A stretch of DNA of 64,000 bases from positions 50,049,792-50,113,791 of the forward strand of contig CM019216.1 of the NCBI GenBank assembly GCA_009741485.1. The letters are read 5' to 3'. Below are positions 37,877 to 51,900 of this stretch, piece after piece. The notes beneath the pieces are model-generated. The model searched no databases. It saw only the letters and a program-made list of their open reading frames with translations, and was not told the origin of the DNA. This stretch comes from Malurus cyaneus samueli (lineage: Eukaryota > Chordata > Aves > Passeriformes > Maluridae). A program made the translations under genes and the position numbers. Position 1 is the stretch's first letter. Each line of letters starts with the position of its first letter.

Positions 37877-40800
37877 GTAAGTGCAGATGGTACCTGCCTA
37901 AGTGCTAATTTGATTTATTGAGAAAAAAGGTAAGGCTTTGAAGGGGGTGGAACTGAGGGAGGATTAAATTGGTTGGCAATTTGACCTGCAAAATTGCAAG
38001 CAGAAATAAATCACCTGTGTGGGGTATCCTTGTGAGGCAAAAAGTTAGGTAGAGGAAATTAACTAAGTGTCTTTAACCTTGATCCTCTTTGATCTCATGC
38101 TGTCAGGTGTTAGAGAGGTCCAGATCGTTCACAGCGTTGGTTTTTGAATGAACTAGCTGTTGTGTGTTTCAGCTTGGCCTGTTCTCTTCCCACCTTGTCC
38201 TCTGCTCTGAAAACCAGTTCCCTCATCTCCTTTTCAGTGATACAGGCTGTGTATCAGATGTTGTGGGGGTGTGTTACAAAACTTTAATGTTTGTCAGGAA
38301 ACTTGTGTGTGGGGAGCTCTCTGGCCTGGAGCTCAGAAAATGCTGTTGTGAACTTTGTGACAGTTCTAATCCATGTATTTAAGCCCTCATGTACTTAAGT
38401 GTGCATGCACACATATTCATGCCCAGCAGGTTAATACCAAATCCACAATACTTTCATGAAAACCTCTTTTTTTTTTTCTGGAGAGTAGAACTGAAGACTG
38501 AATGACTCTTAAATGTGAAGAAAGCTTAACAGCTTTCCATTTACTGTAACCCTGATTATGGTAGAACTTAGCAGAAATGCTAACACTGATGTATTTGAGC
38601 ACATTTTCCTCTGTAGTCACTTCAGGCTACTCAACCTCTTATTTATTTCTTCCTGTTGGCTGAAAATCAACATGACAGAAGGTAAGTGAGCATGTTGAAA
38701 CTAAAGAGCATCATTCCAAAGAATTGGGCATCCTGTTCATGGCTTATAAATTGTTAAAGAGAGTCAGGCTTACTTAGCTGGGCAAGGGAGAGTTTTTCTA
38801 TTATATTCCGTGTCTGGTGAACTTACCCTGAAATATGAAATGATACTTTTCCAGACAGAATTTCATCTCGCTTCTAGTCAGTGAGCGAAATAATGGTAGG
38901 AATATGCACAAATTATTTGAATGTGGAAGATATTTTTTCAGTGTAATTTGGAGGTCCTTTGTGGTTACTGTCAGATATTGCTGTATGAATGAAGCAATTT
39001 GCCTTAATAACTGAACCATATAAATTTTTGATACTACAATAACACTGAAAGCACTCAAATTACCACAGTACATCTTAACTGTCATGTTGCATCACGTAAA
39101 GTATAGTCATAACGACATGCCTAGGCCAGATGATTTATGCTATGGAAAGGGAAATGGAAATAGAATATTGAGAGTCCTTATTTGTAAACTCAATAAAACA
39201 TTCTCTAAATAGCTGAAACTGAATAAAACCAAATAGCTGAATCTAGATTAAAACAACCTTTCTTGAGAATAACTGCTAGTAATAGAATAATTGGTATCTC
39301 AAAGCATGTAAACTCTTCAGAAATTTTTGTCTTAAGAAACATTGGAAAAAAAATTAGGAAATCTTTCTTTAAGATGTACACCTCTGTTGTAATTTATAAA
39401 CCTTGTGTCACAGAAAGCTGCCTCTCCCTTGTATTGTTAAAATTATTCCTCTTAAATAATATTCCCCAAAATAAAATTGCATCATGGGAGGTAGTAGCCA
39501 TCCTGCATTTCCTGATTTTCACATATAGCTCAAAAACCTTATATCAAATAATTATTTTGATATGAAGTTGGTGTGTCCTGCGTGTGCCGCCACAATGTTG
39601 ATTGACATATGTGTGCTGTCTGCTTGTTTTACATCAATCTCCAGCTGCCTCTTTTGGAGGGAAAAAACATTATAAATAGGATGCCCCCATGCAGCCTTCA
39701 GCTTTTTCTTTTTCATCTAAATCTGGGTGACATTAAGCTGTGTGATACTGGTCTTTGACTATGTATCAAAGGAGACATTATAAGTAACAGGAGGCTGTAG
39801 ATGGTACAGGATTCTTGTTCATGTCAGAGTGGGACAAAAGCATGAGCAAATTACTTTAACATCACCATACCATTTTAGTCTTCTAAATATATGTGCTGCT
39901 ACCAGAACTTACTCTTTGTTGTATAAATTCAGATAATTTTTCAAAAAGCCATATAATATTCATTTGAACTGAAAAATTGAACACTGCTTTTGATGCAGGA
40001 TACATTTGGGAGTAATCTGGAGAAATTTAATTTCTAGAAATAAAATATCTAGTGGATAATTTGAGAGAACGGATTTTAAATGGCTAGTGTTAAGGTTTTA
40101 GTAGGTGTCATAAAACAGTTTATATTCCTGCCTGCCTACCTTATCATAGCCTGCTGAACTAAGGATTGCAACAATCATGAGAACTTGTGCTCTACTATAG
40201 CTTCTGGCATCTGAAAAATTGCATTATTCTATAAACTCTAATTACTGTTTAGGTATTTGAAAACCCCATTTGGTTTTTGTTAGCAGTTTCTTAAATTGTT
40301 TTGACAATAGATCTGTAAGTTTCTTTTAAACATGTCCACGCTAAAATATTTTATGAATTTGTCTGAAAATGTTATGAGTTACAGTATGATAACGTTTGAT
40401 AAGAGCACTGAAAAGAAAGTATAAATTTAATTAAAAATTAGATACCCAACTCAGCAGGAAAATGTGAAACACTTGTTTCTTTTCTTTAGAGTGAGTGCAG
40501 AAGGGTTCGGTGTGTGTGGTATTTTGGAAGTCTAATGTTGCGTATATACTCTGCCTCTTTAAAGCCTCATGAGAAAGCAGTTTGATAATTTGTATGATGA
40601 GTAGAAGCTCTTTATAATTAGACAAAAGTAAACATGATATTCAACATATCTAAACATATGACACCCCTCCTCACCCCTCTGTGAGACAAACATGAGAGGT
40701 GGCTGAGGCCACTTGAAATTCCATGAGGAGTTTCATCTTTGGTTACATACCTCATTTGCTTTTCTGCAGCTGCAAGTTTTATCTTCCTTTCTCTGCCAAG

Positions 40801-43008
40801 GGCCAGCTTTAACATGAAGGTGGAGATTTACCCTGCCTTTTTCAGATGATTAGATGTCACCTGCAGTCGCAGTCCTTAGGTGGAGTTCATTTTACTGTTC
40901 TAATCTCTGGATATTGTTAGGTCTCAATATCCACCACGTTATACATTGCCTTTAACTGTTTGAAGTGTCTAGGTTTTGAGCAGACACTAGTGCTGCTGTT
41001 TTTCAAACTGCAAAAAACATGATTGAAACCCTAAAGCACTTTTTCTCAAAGCCTCTGTATGCATACTGACAGACTTTGAGAAGTTTCTTCAACCCTGTTT
41101 TACAAGAATCATTGTAATTAGTGGTACAGCATGATCCCATTCATTACAAGTAAGTTTAGTATAAGCTGGTCCTTCATGAAGTCAGAGGATGTTGAAAATT
41201 AGAGTGAAAATGTTTGAATGTTAAGCTTTATTATCTCTTGGAAAAGTTCTTGGACATTGTGTTTGTCAACTCCACAGACCTAGAGCACCTGTAAGGTAGA
41301 TAGTTTTCTTTCTCTGACATCTAGTTAAAACCAAGACAACAGTTGAAAGTTCGGTGTAGAGTCTGTGCATACAGAACAGGAAGGGGATGTTTTGGCCTTG
41401 TCACTTCATTTGTTTTGCCTGTTATTTTATAATTAGCTCTTTGCTAATAATCTGTTTGCTGACTTAGAGAAGTCATTATTTCTTTGAGTCCAGAAATGAA
41501 GACACTGTAATAAGCCTGTAGTCAATAAATACAAATTTTAAATATCTGTCAGCCCTTTGAAAGTACTTTGCTTGTGGAAAACTAGATTGGGATAGAGTGA
41601 GCAGTTTATTTTGTGACATATTATCTATTGCAGAGTGCCTAGAATACCTCATAGGATTAAATATTGAATTATAAAATCATAAACTAGGTCCTCATGGCTT
41701 TTATGTTTATTTCCTTCCATTTGCTTTCATTTCTTAGGCGATTCTGATACAAAAGGCAGAATAATGCAAGCAAATTGCAGTCTGTGGCTCCCAGCGGGGA
41801 GGGATGGAGTTGAGACCCGAAACATAAAGAAGCATAAATAATACAATAATCAGCTGGAACTGAAATGCCGGGATCAATTGTCCTAAATTATGAATACATC
41901 TAAGCTCAGAAAGCTTCATCTAGTATTGTCATGGTTTCAGATCTCAAGATTTTCTTGTTCATAGGACATGATGGAGTTAAATAGACCCACAACTCCTTTA
42001 CTTTTAGTGCCTGCCTCAAAAATTTAACATAAAACCTTTTGTTATAAATGGGCGAAATACAAGTTAAATTGTACTTAGAAGCTACTTTTTTACCATCAGT
42101 TTGTTCTGAAATTATTTGGCCTAATGAAATTAATCTAGCCTACAGAATTCCAACACAGCTGTGTCTTAAATTCAGGCAGCAGACTGATTTTTTAAAGCAT
42201 GTGTCTGTATTGCTTTTATTCTCAGGGAAGTGAAGTAGTGAAGCTTAGGTGGGCTGGTGTGATCTCCCTTTGTGCACCTTTGTAAGAAAATCCATTCTTT
42301 CAGCTGGTTATATGGACAGTTTAGGGCATGAGTAGATTTTTTCCCCAATGCATATGGGCTGTCAAGCTTAAGAAGGTCACCCTTTAGTAACCTGGTGGTA
42401 GTGCTTGAAGTTTTTGCTCCCTGTGAGGGAGTTTTCATCAGTTGTGGTGAGGCCAGTACTTCATGATGAATTTGCCTTTTTTATACCGTCTGTGCATGAA
42501 AGTGTCAGGCCCAGATTTGAATGTGTAACAAAGCACATCTCCAAGCTTGCAAAAGTAAATTGGGAATGGAGTAGGAAATGTCATCCTCAAATGTAAGGCA
42601 TAACACAATTTTGTAGGGACATGTAATGATTCTTAATATGTTATGAGTAGGATGAAATAGTTGAGTTGTATGCATGTTATCCATATCTATTAAAGAAACA
42701 GTAATAGGCATCAGCAGCACATAAAATACAAAAAATATCCATTCAGTGTTATTCCCCTGAAATTATTCACAATTGCTGCAAATTTCAGAGTTTTTAAAAT
42801 AATCAACAGCCAAAACATGGCAGAAAATTAAAATGAATCATTTTAACCAAAAGAAAAAATAAATTTTGTAAAGGCAGCGACATCAGTATCTTTTGCCTTT
42901 CATACTTGAATGCCTTTTTCTGAGAAAAGATAGTTCAGTTTATTGATATGTTTTTCATTTTATAACAAGTAACATTAAACTAATCTAAATAATTAGATAT
43001 TTATTTAT

Positions 43009-43028
43009 NNNNNNNNNNNNNNNNNNNN
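43009..43028. other. Assembly gap (20 N)
   Basis: A run of exactly 20 N interrupts the intron between ATTTATTTAT and ACAATCTAAATTG. TAATCTAAAT lies 28 bases to its left and ACAATCTAAATT begins directly to its right, a small repeat that may have stopped assembly. The true gap size is unknown. Confidence 0.98.
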
Positions 43029-46000
43029 ACAATCTAAATTGACCTGACTGAAACTAAGTCACCATGGTAATCAGACTCAGTCAACAGTATGAAGTTGTCT
43101 TCAATTTATACCAAATGTGCCGTTTATTTTATTAGCACTTATTTCAATATAGCTTCTAAAAATTGAGATAATTGGCAGAGTCAGATATGGAAAAGATGAG
43201 ATAATCAGAGCAGAGAAGGACAAAACTTTTTAAGGATTTGAATCACATCTGACTGCTTCCTTTAAGTTTCCCTAATTTGTATGACATGATTTGGTTTAGA
43301 TCCTGTATTTTGCTTGAAATATTCTTTCAGCTTGGCACCATGAAATGGGCAGGGGTTGGTCTCTGCATTCTTTCCCAGCTGTGGCTTGCCAAATTTTGCT
43401 TGATCCCCAGTACAAAGTGAAACAATATTAGTAATGTCCTACTTGAGGCTCAGCTACCCATGACTGCAAAGAACCACCAAGAGATAAGTAAATTTTGCAC
43501 ACTTTGTTCCTTGTTAATGCTTTTAATGATGTTTGGGTAGCCTGTTGGGACAGTTCAAGTACAGCCATTATTGTGATTACAAGGAAACTAAGGATGCCCA
43601 GTAGACTGTTACGGCCTCTTTGAGCCTTGGAAATGGGTTGAGACAGGGCTCAGACTCTGCCTAGCTGAGCCCACTGACTGCAGTATTTCATGTATTCCAT
43701 GTTACATTTAATATCTTAGTGCTAAAATCATCTTACACTACCCTAGATAAAAGAGGAAATTTACTGTTGGTGAAATTATTTCATAAATCTCAAGTGTCCT
43801 CTGTGTTACCTGCTCACCCAAGTCTGCCTTGAAGGCAAGAGTTTCAATCAATAGAGGCAGTTGAAAAATGGAGAAACGAGCAGGAAATAAAGCAGTTTCA
43901 CAAAAGAAGGGAAGTGAATGCTAGAGAGAGAACACTGAGGGTTGATAGGAAATAATGAAGAAGGAAGTAAATTGCAGGAATATGCTCTCCATCTTGCCAA
44001 GTCTTACTCTTTGATTACTTTGATCACAAATACTAAAATACTGAGGGATCTGAAAAAGCAGAAGAAAAAGAAAAGAAGTCTTTGTCTTGGGAGGAATTTA
44101 TGTATCTGGTAGTTAGTGCTGAGGGCTAATCAACGTGCAAAGAACCGTGGTGATGATGATTCCCAAGCTAGAGATAGCTAAATTGAATAGTGGTTACTTA
44201 ACAATTGCAAAGGAAGACTAAAATTTATGAAGGGGAGAAAACATATGGATTTTGTTCTTGTATTTTGTTCCTCTTATATATATTCTTCTGCATGCTCAAT
44301 ACTTCATCAGAAAATAAGTGTTTGCTTTGAAAACTATATTTAGAGATCTCTGCTGATCACAAGGTACCTGTAAGTAAAGTGTTTAATCAAGTTTTACTCA
44401 CTTAGATTAATCAGAGTGAATTTATAGTCCAAGCATCTAGTTCATATCAGGTTACACAGGAGTGTGATGAAGGAATTTATGCCTGTCACCAAAAGGGCAT
44501 ACTTGAGAACTAATGAAAGGTCATCCTCAAAATATGGAGAACCATAAAGAGATAGTGTTAGGTTTAGTTTCCAGATTATCCCTTATGAATAAGTAAACTG
44601 CTATTTCTGTTTGATTTACCTGCTCCACCCCCATCCACATTTACTTCAAATTTAAATTATTTACAAAATCTTAAAATAGAATGTAATTGAAATTGTTGCA
44701 TTTATATAACTCATTAGTAGCACTGCATGATGCCAGTGAGCTTTAGTTTTGTAATGTTGTGGTGTTCAGTTTTGCTTTCCACATCAAAAAGGCAGTATAC
44801 GTCAGGGCAGAAATAGTGAGAATTTCTGATGGATCACAAGGGTAACAGCCTTTAGCACAAGCCATTTGTTGTACTTTCAATCTGTGCTATAATGTTTTTG
44901 AAGTTTGACATACTCAGTGAGGGAGCCTCTGAAAATCTCAACATAGTCTTTACATGCACCTTCTCTACAAGATGGATATATTCTGTTGTTTCCATTTTAT
45001 ATACAGGAATTTGCCTTGCTTTTCTACATCTCTGCCCTCAGAAACCAAGTTTTGGTGCCTAAACTGATGGACTAACTACCTTGTGTCGTTAGGAAGTTTT
45101 AAAACCAAACAAATGTAGCACAGGTGCCCAAATCCAAGTACTAATCAGCCCTGTATACATGCAATTCGGAAGTCTCTGTATGTGAACTTGTGGGACTCAT
45201 ATTTCATTGTATGGGTGTCATGGGAATTTTTTTATCAATTTATAGATCTGGGAACCCTAATCCAATTAACTTGGTTAACAGCATTTTGCATTTATTGTCA
45301 TTAATGAAAAGGTTGTGTAGAACAAAATATCGTCAGCAGTCACTGGACAAAGCACCGTTACATACAAGAGTACAGAAGATGTAAAGGTGGTATAAATGGC
45401 TGAAAATCGTATAAATTCAATTAAGACATTAGTGAAAGAAAATCCAAACTGATATTAAAAGTGTACACAAAGTAATGTTTTGTAAATTTCTTTTGTGTGT
45501 ATGGAAAGCAGTAATTGTGACTGTGATAATATAGCCAATTAATTGAATAGTGAAATGGTGACCAGAACTGACAAGCAAGTAGCACAATAGTGATCAAAAG
45601 CTTGGCTTATTTGCTTAGTTTTAACTTGTCTTTTCATCGAGTCATCATTCTAAGCATATTAATTTTTTGTATCATGCTTTGATCTAATATCTGAACAGAA
45701 GCATCTTTTAAATCCTGTAAGTCCTGTGTCTCATCTACACTCTTCCATCTGTCTCATCTACCCTGATTACTCTTTACCTGATTGCTCTGAATGGACTCAC
45801 ATTGCTTCATTAAATCTCTAGAAGGTAAAATGAGATCCATTACTTTACATTCCTAGTAGGTTTGCATACTGTAAGATGATCTTTAATAGAAGAGAATGAT
45901 GACAGAAGAGATTTTATTTTCCAGGGAGAGACCCTAGCTTAATACAATAGATTTATTTAGAAAGTTGGATTTTTGAATATTCAGTAAGTTTTTAGAAGTA

Positions 46001-48540
46001 AGGATTACCGTAACTATAGAATGAATTTGTATTTGTCTTCTTGGGCCCAAGATACAAAAGGGTTAAGACCTCAATATTTGCCATATTAAAGGAATAATCA
46101 TGTGCTAGAGCCCCAATCTGAACTGCAATGAATTATTGAATAAGTGGTTTGTTGGATGATGGAACACTACCTGCAAAACACTGCTCGTCTCCTAGAGGCA
46201 CATCCAGAGCTAACTAAATTGAGCCAATTAGACTGACTGTCTCTTCAGTGTGTTGTGACCTATCAATGGTAATAGCTTATTGTGATGATAAATGAACCCA
46301 TCTCTCAAACTGAAGCCTGAGTACACACTTCAGCAGTTTGCCTGAATCATAGGGCCATTACCTATCAACTTCAGATTGACAGCAGTGGCAGCAGTGAGAG
46401 CAGATGGCATGCATGAGTAGAGACAGATGATTGTTTCGCCCAAATGAATATATTTGGATTTATTTTTGGTGAGGTTGTTTTGTGGTTTTCTTGGGTTTTT
46501 TAATGGGCCTGCCTTAATGTTCCCTATTTCACTATAATGTTTCTCACAATACACGCTGCCTCCTGAGATGGATGAATGAATTTCTGACTGGTATCTACAT
46601 ACCTTTTCAGTTTCACCGGCACTCTGTGTTGTGATACAGGTTAATCCCTTTTTTATTTTCTAATTGCAGAGTGTGATGTATGTTTGGCCCTCTTAGCTCA
46701 ATCAACTTTGTTTTCCAGAGCTGACTGCCTCAGAAAAATGGCAGTTGAAGAACTGTAACATTATCAATATTTTTCATTATTTTATTACAGATTTTTGAAA
46801 CTGTAAGTATCAAATGTCATGAAATATTTGACACTTCTGAATCAATTCCTTGTCTAGTTTAACTCTTTTTAGAGATAGGAACATTTTTCACGATGAAGGC
46901 AGTGATTTTAAGAACTTTCTGTCAGTTTTCTTCTAAGCTTTTTTTGTTGTGTTGAGGATTTCAAGTGTATTTTATTAATTAAAAATAACATTTTTAATAT
47001 TTTAAAATATGGTTTAAGATTTTAGATTTTTTTTTCAGTTTAACATTCCTTCAGTTTAACAGCCTAAAAGATAGGATTTTGGTTATGACTCAATTTTTAA
47101 AATGAAATTGCTGAAGAGAAATGGCTTTATATATTCCATATATCAGTTACCTGTAAGATAGCTGCAGTCTGCTCTGAAGGTGTGACCTGGATTGAATATT
47201 CCTTTAAATGAAAGGCTTTCAGCTATGCAATTAGCCAGTCAGTACAGCAATCCTCTCCATGTCCACACATCTCTTACTTGTGGCTCATACCTGAAGATTT
47301 CCTGATGTGTCCTGCTGAGCTCTGCCTCACTGCAGCACATACTTTACTATGCAGTTACTAGGGGAAAACTTACACAATTCTGAATTTGCTTTGCCATGAA
47401 CTGGGTAGCTTTTTTGCAGAAATATTAATGGATATAAATACAATGAGTAGGTATCTGTAGTTTTCCATCAATATTGTAACTTCCATGCTCCAGAAAAACC
47501 ATAACACAGTATTTCATTTACTTTGAAGTTATTTGAAGCTCAGATGATCAAAGTCTGTCATATTAGAGAAGAACTTTTTCTTACTACATATTTTAAATTA
47601 AATGCAACAATACAGAGCTGTACATACATCTAGTAATTTTAAATGTTTGCCAAGATTTAAAAAAAAAAAACCAGATTGAAAGCTGAAAAAGTGAAAGAAA
47701 AAGAGAACACTATTCTGTTGTGATTAGATATGGAAATATTTCCAAACTTAATAAACCTAAGCAGTCTGAATTAATAAAACTGGTGGACCGAAACTGCATT
47801 TTTTAACTTAGTAAGTAGATCTGTTACAACAGATGCCTTTAAAGCTAATCAAATAAATAGATACATTGTTTGGTCAGCTGTGTCTTGTTACTTAAATGTG
47901 TGAGCTAATACTGTTTAGTCTGCTGTGATGAAAAGTCCTTTTGAGAAAGAACTTTCTCCAGTTTTGTTGCTGAGATTCATTTTATGTGCTGTGCAGCCTA
48001 GTGAATTTTTCCTCTCTCTCATAGCAGATGTAATGGCTCAGTTCAGGTAGATGCACAAAAATTCAGTTTTGTCACTGTTCTGTGTCATTTCTTTCATGTC
48101 AAATATGCGATAAATATACCTATACATTTGAAGAAAAATAACTTTATACATGTATCTTATCTGTTGAACAAAAATATGAATGTATAACTCAAAGGATGAA
48201 ATGAGATTTTAAATGCGTAGAAATTAAATATGGGAATCATCAAGGCAACTCTTAAACTCTAAAGCTTTTATGTTAACGGGATCTGAAAATTCTTCACTAA
48301 AATACTCATTTGGCTTCTTCCACGAAACATTCTCAAATATTCAGTTAGAAACATCACAGAGATATACTTTGTTTTATAATTTGGAAAGTCTGAGCCTCTG
48401 GCGTTTATGGAGATTGGCTGAGGAGCTGCAGTGTGCCTTTGAGGATATGTCACTGCAATTTTCTTCCTTTGTTTCTGAAAAGATGTTAGCAGTAGTGGAA
48501 AAGTTCTAACATTTGGTAACAAATTGAAGTTGTTTATTAT

Positions 48541-48910
48541 CCTGGAGAAAAGACTCAGGGGGACCTGACTGCTCTCTTTAGCTACCTTAAAGGAGGATGT
48601 AAACAGGTGACAATTGGTCTTTTCTCCCAGGTAACAAGCGACAGAAAAGGAAAGAGCATCAAGTTGTGCCGAAGGAGGTTTAGATAAGATATTAGGAAGC
48701 ATTGCTTCACTGAAAGAGTGGTCTAGCACTGAAACAAACAGGCCAGGGAAGCCGTGTAATCACCATCCTTGGAAGTGTTCAACAACTTGTAGATGAGGCA
48801 TGATTAGAGGTGATTAGGTGATTAGAGGTGATGGTTTAGTGGTGGACCTGGCAGGATTACGTTGATGAATGAACGTGATCACAGAGGCCTTTTCCAACCT
48901 TAATGATTCC
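48541..48910 (+). mobile_element. CR1 LINE 3' region, sense
   Basis: It reads TCCTGGAGAAAAGACTCAG, TAGCTACCTTAAAGGAGG, AGGAGGTTTAGATAAGATAT, CCATCCTTGGAAGTGTTCAA, GGTTTAGTGGTGGACCTGG and a TTTTCCAACCTTAATGATTC end, which is the CR1 3' coding end and tail in the usual order. It contains a small internal tandem duplication at 48801-48831. Its reverse strand gives the longest open frame of the window (153 codons), which is spurious. Confidence 0.9.
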
Positions 48911-51900
48911 AGGATAACTCAAAATCTCTTATTTCCACCATAAGTATGATCAAGCAGATGATTTCATCAGTAAATCACCAGACTCATTACCAGGCCTTCC
49001 CAGAGCTCCATGAAGCAAAACGTCCTTTTGCTTGCAATATTCAAGGAAAATAAATGATAGCTGAAAGATTGCTCCAAATCTCAGAGTTTCTCTTGACTGT
49101 CCCTGCACGATCTCAGTTTTGAATCAAATAGAAGTGCATTCACCATTCAGGGGTTGCCTCATCAAACTATGAAACCTGTTTGAAAATGTATGGGACAACA
49201 CAGTTCTTAATTCAATTTACTGAGTTAAAAATATAATGTTTTTCTGAAAGTTACCGACAAACTTCAAATGGCATAAGAAAGAAGCTTCCAGACTTTCAAT
49301 GCAAGTGTTTGTGGAAAAAAAAAAAAATTAACGAGATTCGCATTCTTTATTTAAGCTAATGAAAGCAGCAACTTTTCACCTAAGTAATATGCGGTTATAA
49401 ATATTATTATTGACTCCCGTGTGCTTTCAGTCTGCCATTTATAGATTTGGCTCTCTATAAGAGTATTATTCTAGGCAAATATGAATAACTTAGCTTGAGC
49501 TACTTTTTGTGTAAATCATTATTTAGCTTCTTTGTCTACTTTGTTTCCCAGTACTGTGAAGTTTTTTCTTATAGGCCTGTTTTTGAGAAGTATGATAATT
49601 CTGGGCAATTATCTGTAGACGCATTGTACAGAAAAGTAACTTTGTTCTGATCGCATATTATTTGTTCAAAAATGTAATGTACCTTTGACTTCCTCTCAAG
49701 ATTATTACATGATAGTTCTTTCAGGCTGTCTTTTAGTATTCTGTAAGGTTAAATGCTGCATTTAGAAATGGTTGTTCTATAGATCTATGAAATGTTTTAT
49801 GACAAGCAGCTAAAGTAAAAATTTATAGTAGATACATAAAAAAGTATTACTTTGTTTGCTTCAAAAGATTCCTGGTGTTTTTAGCACGGAAAAACTAATT
49901 TAAATTCTTATGTAGGTTTCCTGTATGTATTTTGCATATTTTATTTTTGATTTCCATTTAAAACTTGCTAATTTACATCCATTTATGCATAAAAGATACT
50001 TAGAATATGTAGCGATACTCCACTTGTGACAAAGCAGAAGACTATTTTTCAAATACAAAAATTTGGGCCAGTTTGAATACATCCAGAGCTTTTTGAGTTG
50101 AAGATTATTTCGTTAGTAACATTATGAAATTCTTCTTACGGTTGGAGAAAAAGCCTTAGTCTAAAGAGATTTTGATCTGACCTACTGAAGTCCTTCTGAC
50201 ATTTTTATTGTGTAAGTTTAGTTTCATATTTAAATATGAAAGTCTTCAGAGAGCTGAGAAGCCACTCTCTCATTCTCTATTTAGGTACCTGAGATTGTTC
50301 TGCAATGCTCAGAACAGCAGCAGAAATAAGTGCAAAATGATAACAGTCAACCATGTCTTTGAAAATGATGTCCCAGAGTTTCTTGCCTGTTAAGGGCATG
50401 CTGCTTTCTAATGTTGAAAGGGCCAGTTTTCATAGATACTACCACATGCATGCTACTGCTGCAGCATTTCATAAAGCATTGAAAACACTGGATATTTACT
50501 AAAATATCTTCACTTTGCTTGAAGAATGTTGTGAATTTAAGCTTACAATTCAGGATTTATTTTGCTCTAGGCAGATAGTGACTACCACTTTAAAATAAGT
50601 GGATGTTAATTAATGCTTGAATACAGCAGATATATTGGATAATGTGGATACAAATTCACCTTATTAATGAAAAGATCCATCATAATGAGTATATTGCTGT
50701 CTTGCTGAATTATGATGGAATTCTTATGGAAGGATAAATGACATCCATTTTAAAACCTAATGGGTATCATTATGGTCAGTGTTAAAACAATGAATACCAA
50801 ATGAATGAGTAATAGGAGGGACACTAAAACTGAATTTTGTTCATTAACTCAGTCGGTAAAAATGTGTAATCAGTATCGCAGATTTATGTACACATCCTAG
50901 TTAACTGTGCATGTGCTTTGGACAATCTAGGACCCTCAGGAATATTTGAGCAGAATGGCAAAAACATTTTTAACCACTCCACTAGAAGTACATATGTATG
51001 GTTTATATAAAATACTGAAAGTATAAAAAAAAATCAGCCTGAATACTGCCCAAAAGGCCATAAATAATTTCTTTTCTCCTGTGCACAAAGAATCCTAAAT
51101 AGAAATCCTAGCAGTATAGCAATAGCAATTAGGCAAACATTTTCTAATTGGTGTGCTTTATTATGGGAACAAAAATGTGAATAGTCAGTGACTTGAGCTG
51201 GCCTGATAGGTACATCTGCTTAGGACAGTGTTCAGCACCCTTTAGGAGCCAGAATAAAACCACCCCATAAGGCAGATAGTTCCAACTATGCGTATGTGGC
51301 ATGTTCACTGATCTCAAATTTCTCAAGGTTCTTCCACTTGTCTGTAGGGCTGCTTTGTCATTGTAAGCTCTATGAGGGCTTTTAGTAGTTTCTCTTTATT
51401 AATTAATAAGTTAACTTTTTTATTTATTCCTTGTTAGTTTTTGTGTCAACTCACCACAGGGAAATTCAAATTGCTGGAAGCTTTAGAGACAACTATGTTA
51501 TTTATAACCGATCTAAAAATATCACATGGGCCCACTGAGTTCTTTGTTTTTAGGGAGGGAAGAAAGGAAAAGGTGGAATTCATAAGGGGATTGTAACTAG
51601 GAAGAATGTAGATCCATGCTTACATGTAATCTAATTATCATCCAGCTGACTAGCAAGAAAATGAAGAGTAGTTTTAAGTACATGTCATTTTTGTGGGCAA
51701 TTTTTTGTATCTTGAGATAACTAAGGCAAGTATTCTCCCATTTGATTTCAATCAGTGTTGGGAATACTAACATATATTTGCTATCTTGTTCCAGATCTTT
51801 GGTCTGAATCTATGTTAGGTGTTCTGTGAATCAGTATAAAGTATTCTACTTTATTCTTCAGTGGCTCTGAAGAACTTTCACCTGCAATACTGAAAGAAAT

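Noticed and set aside
48268..48729. 153-codon open frame on the minus strand, the longest in the window
   Set aside because: Its N-terminal half is the reverse strand of the CR1 element at 48541-48910 (LSFSVACYLGEKT is a typical antisense CR1 translation), and the rest is unique intron with no family motif.
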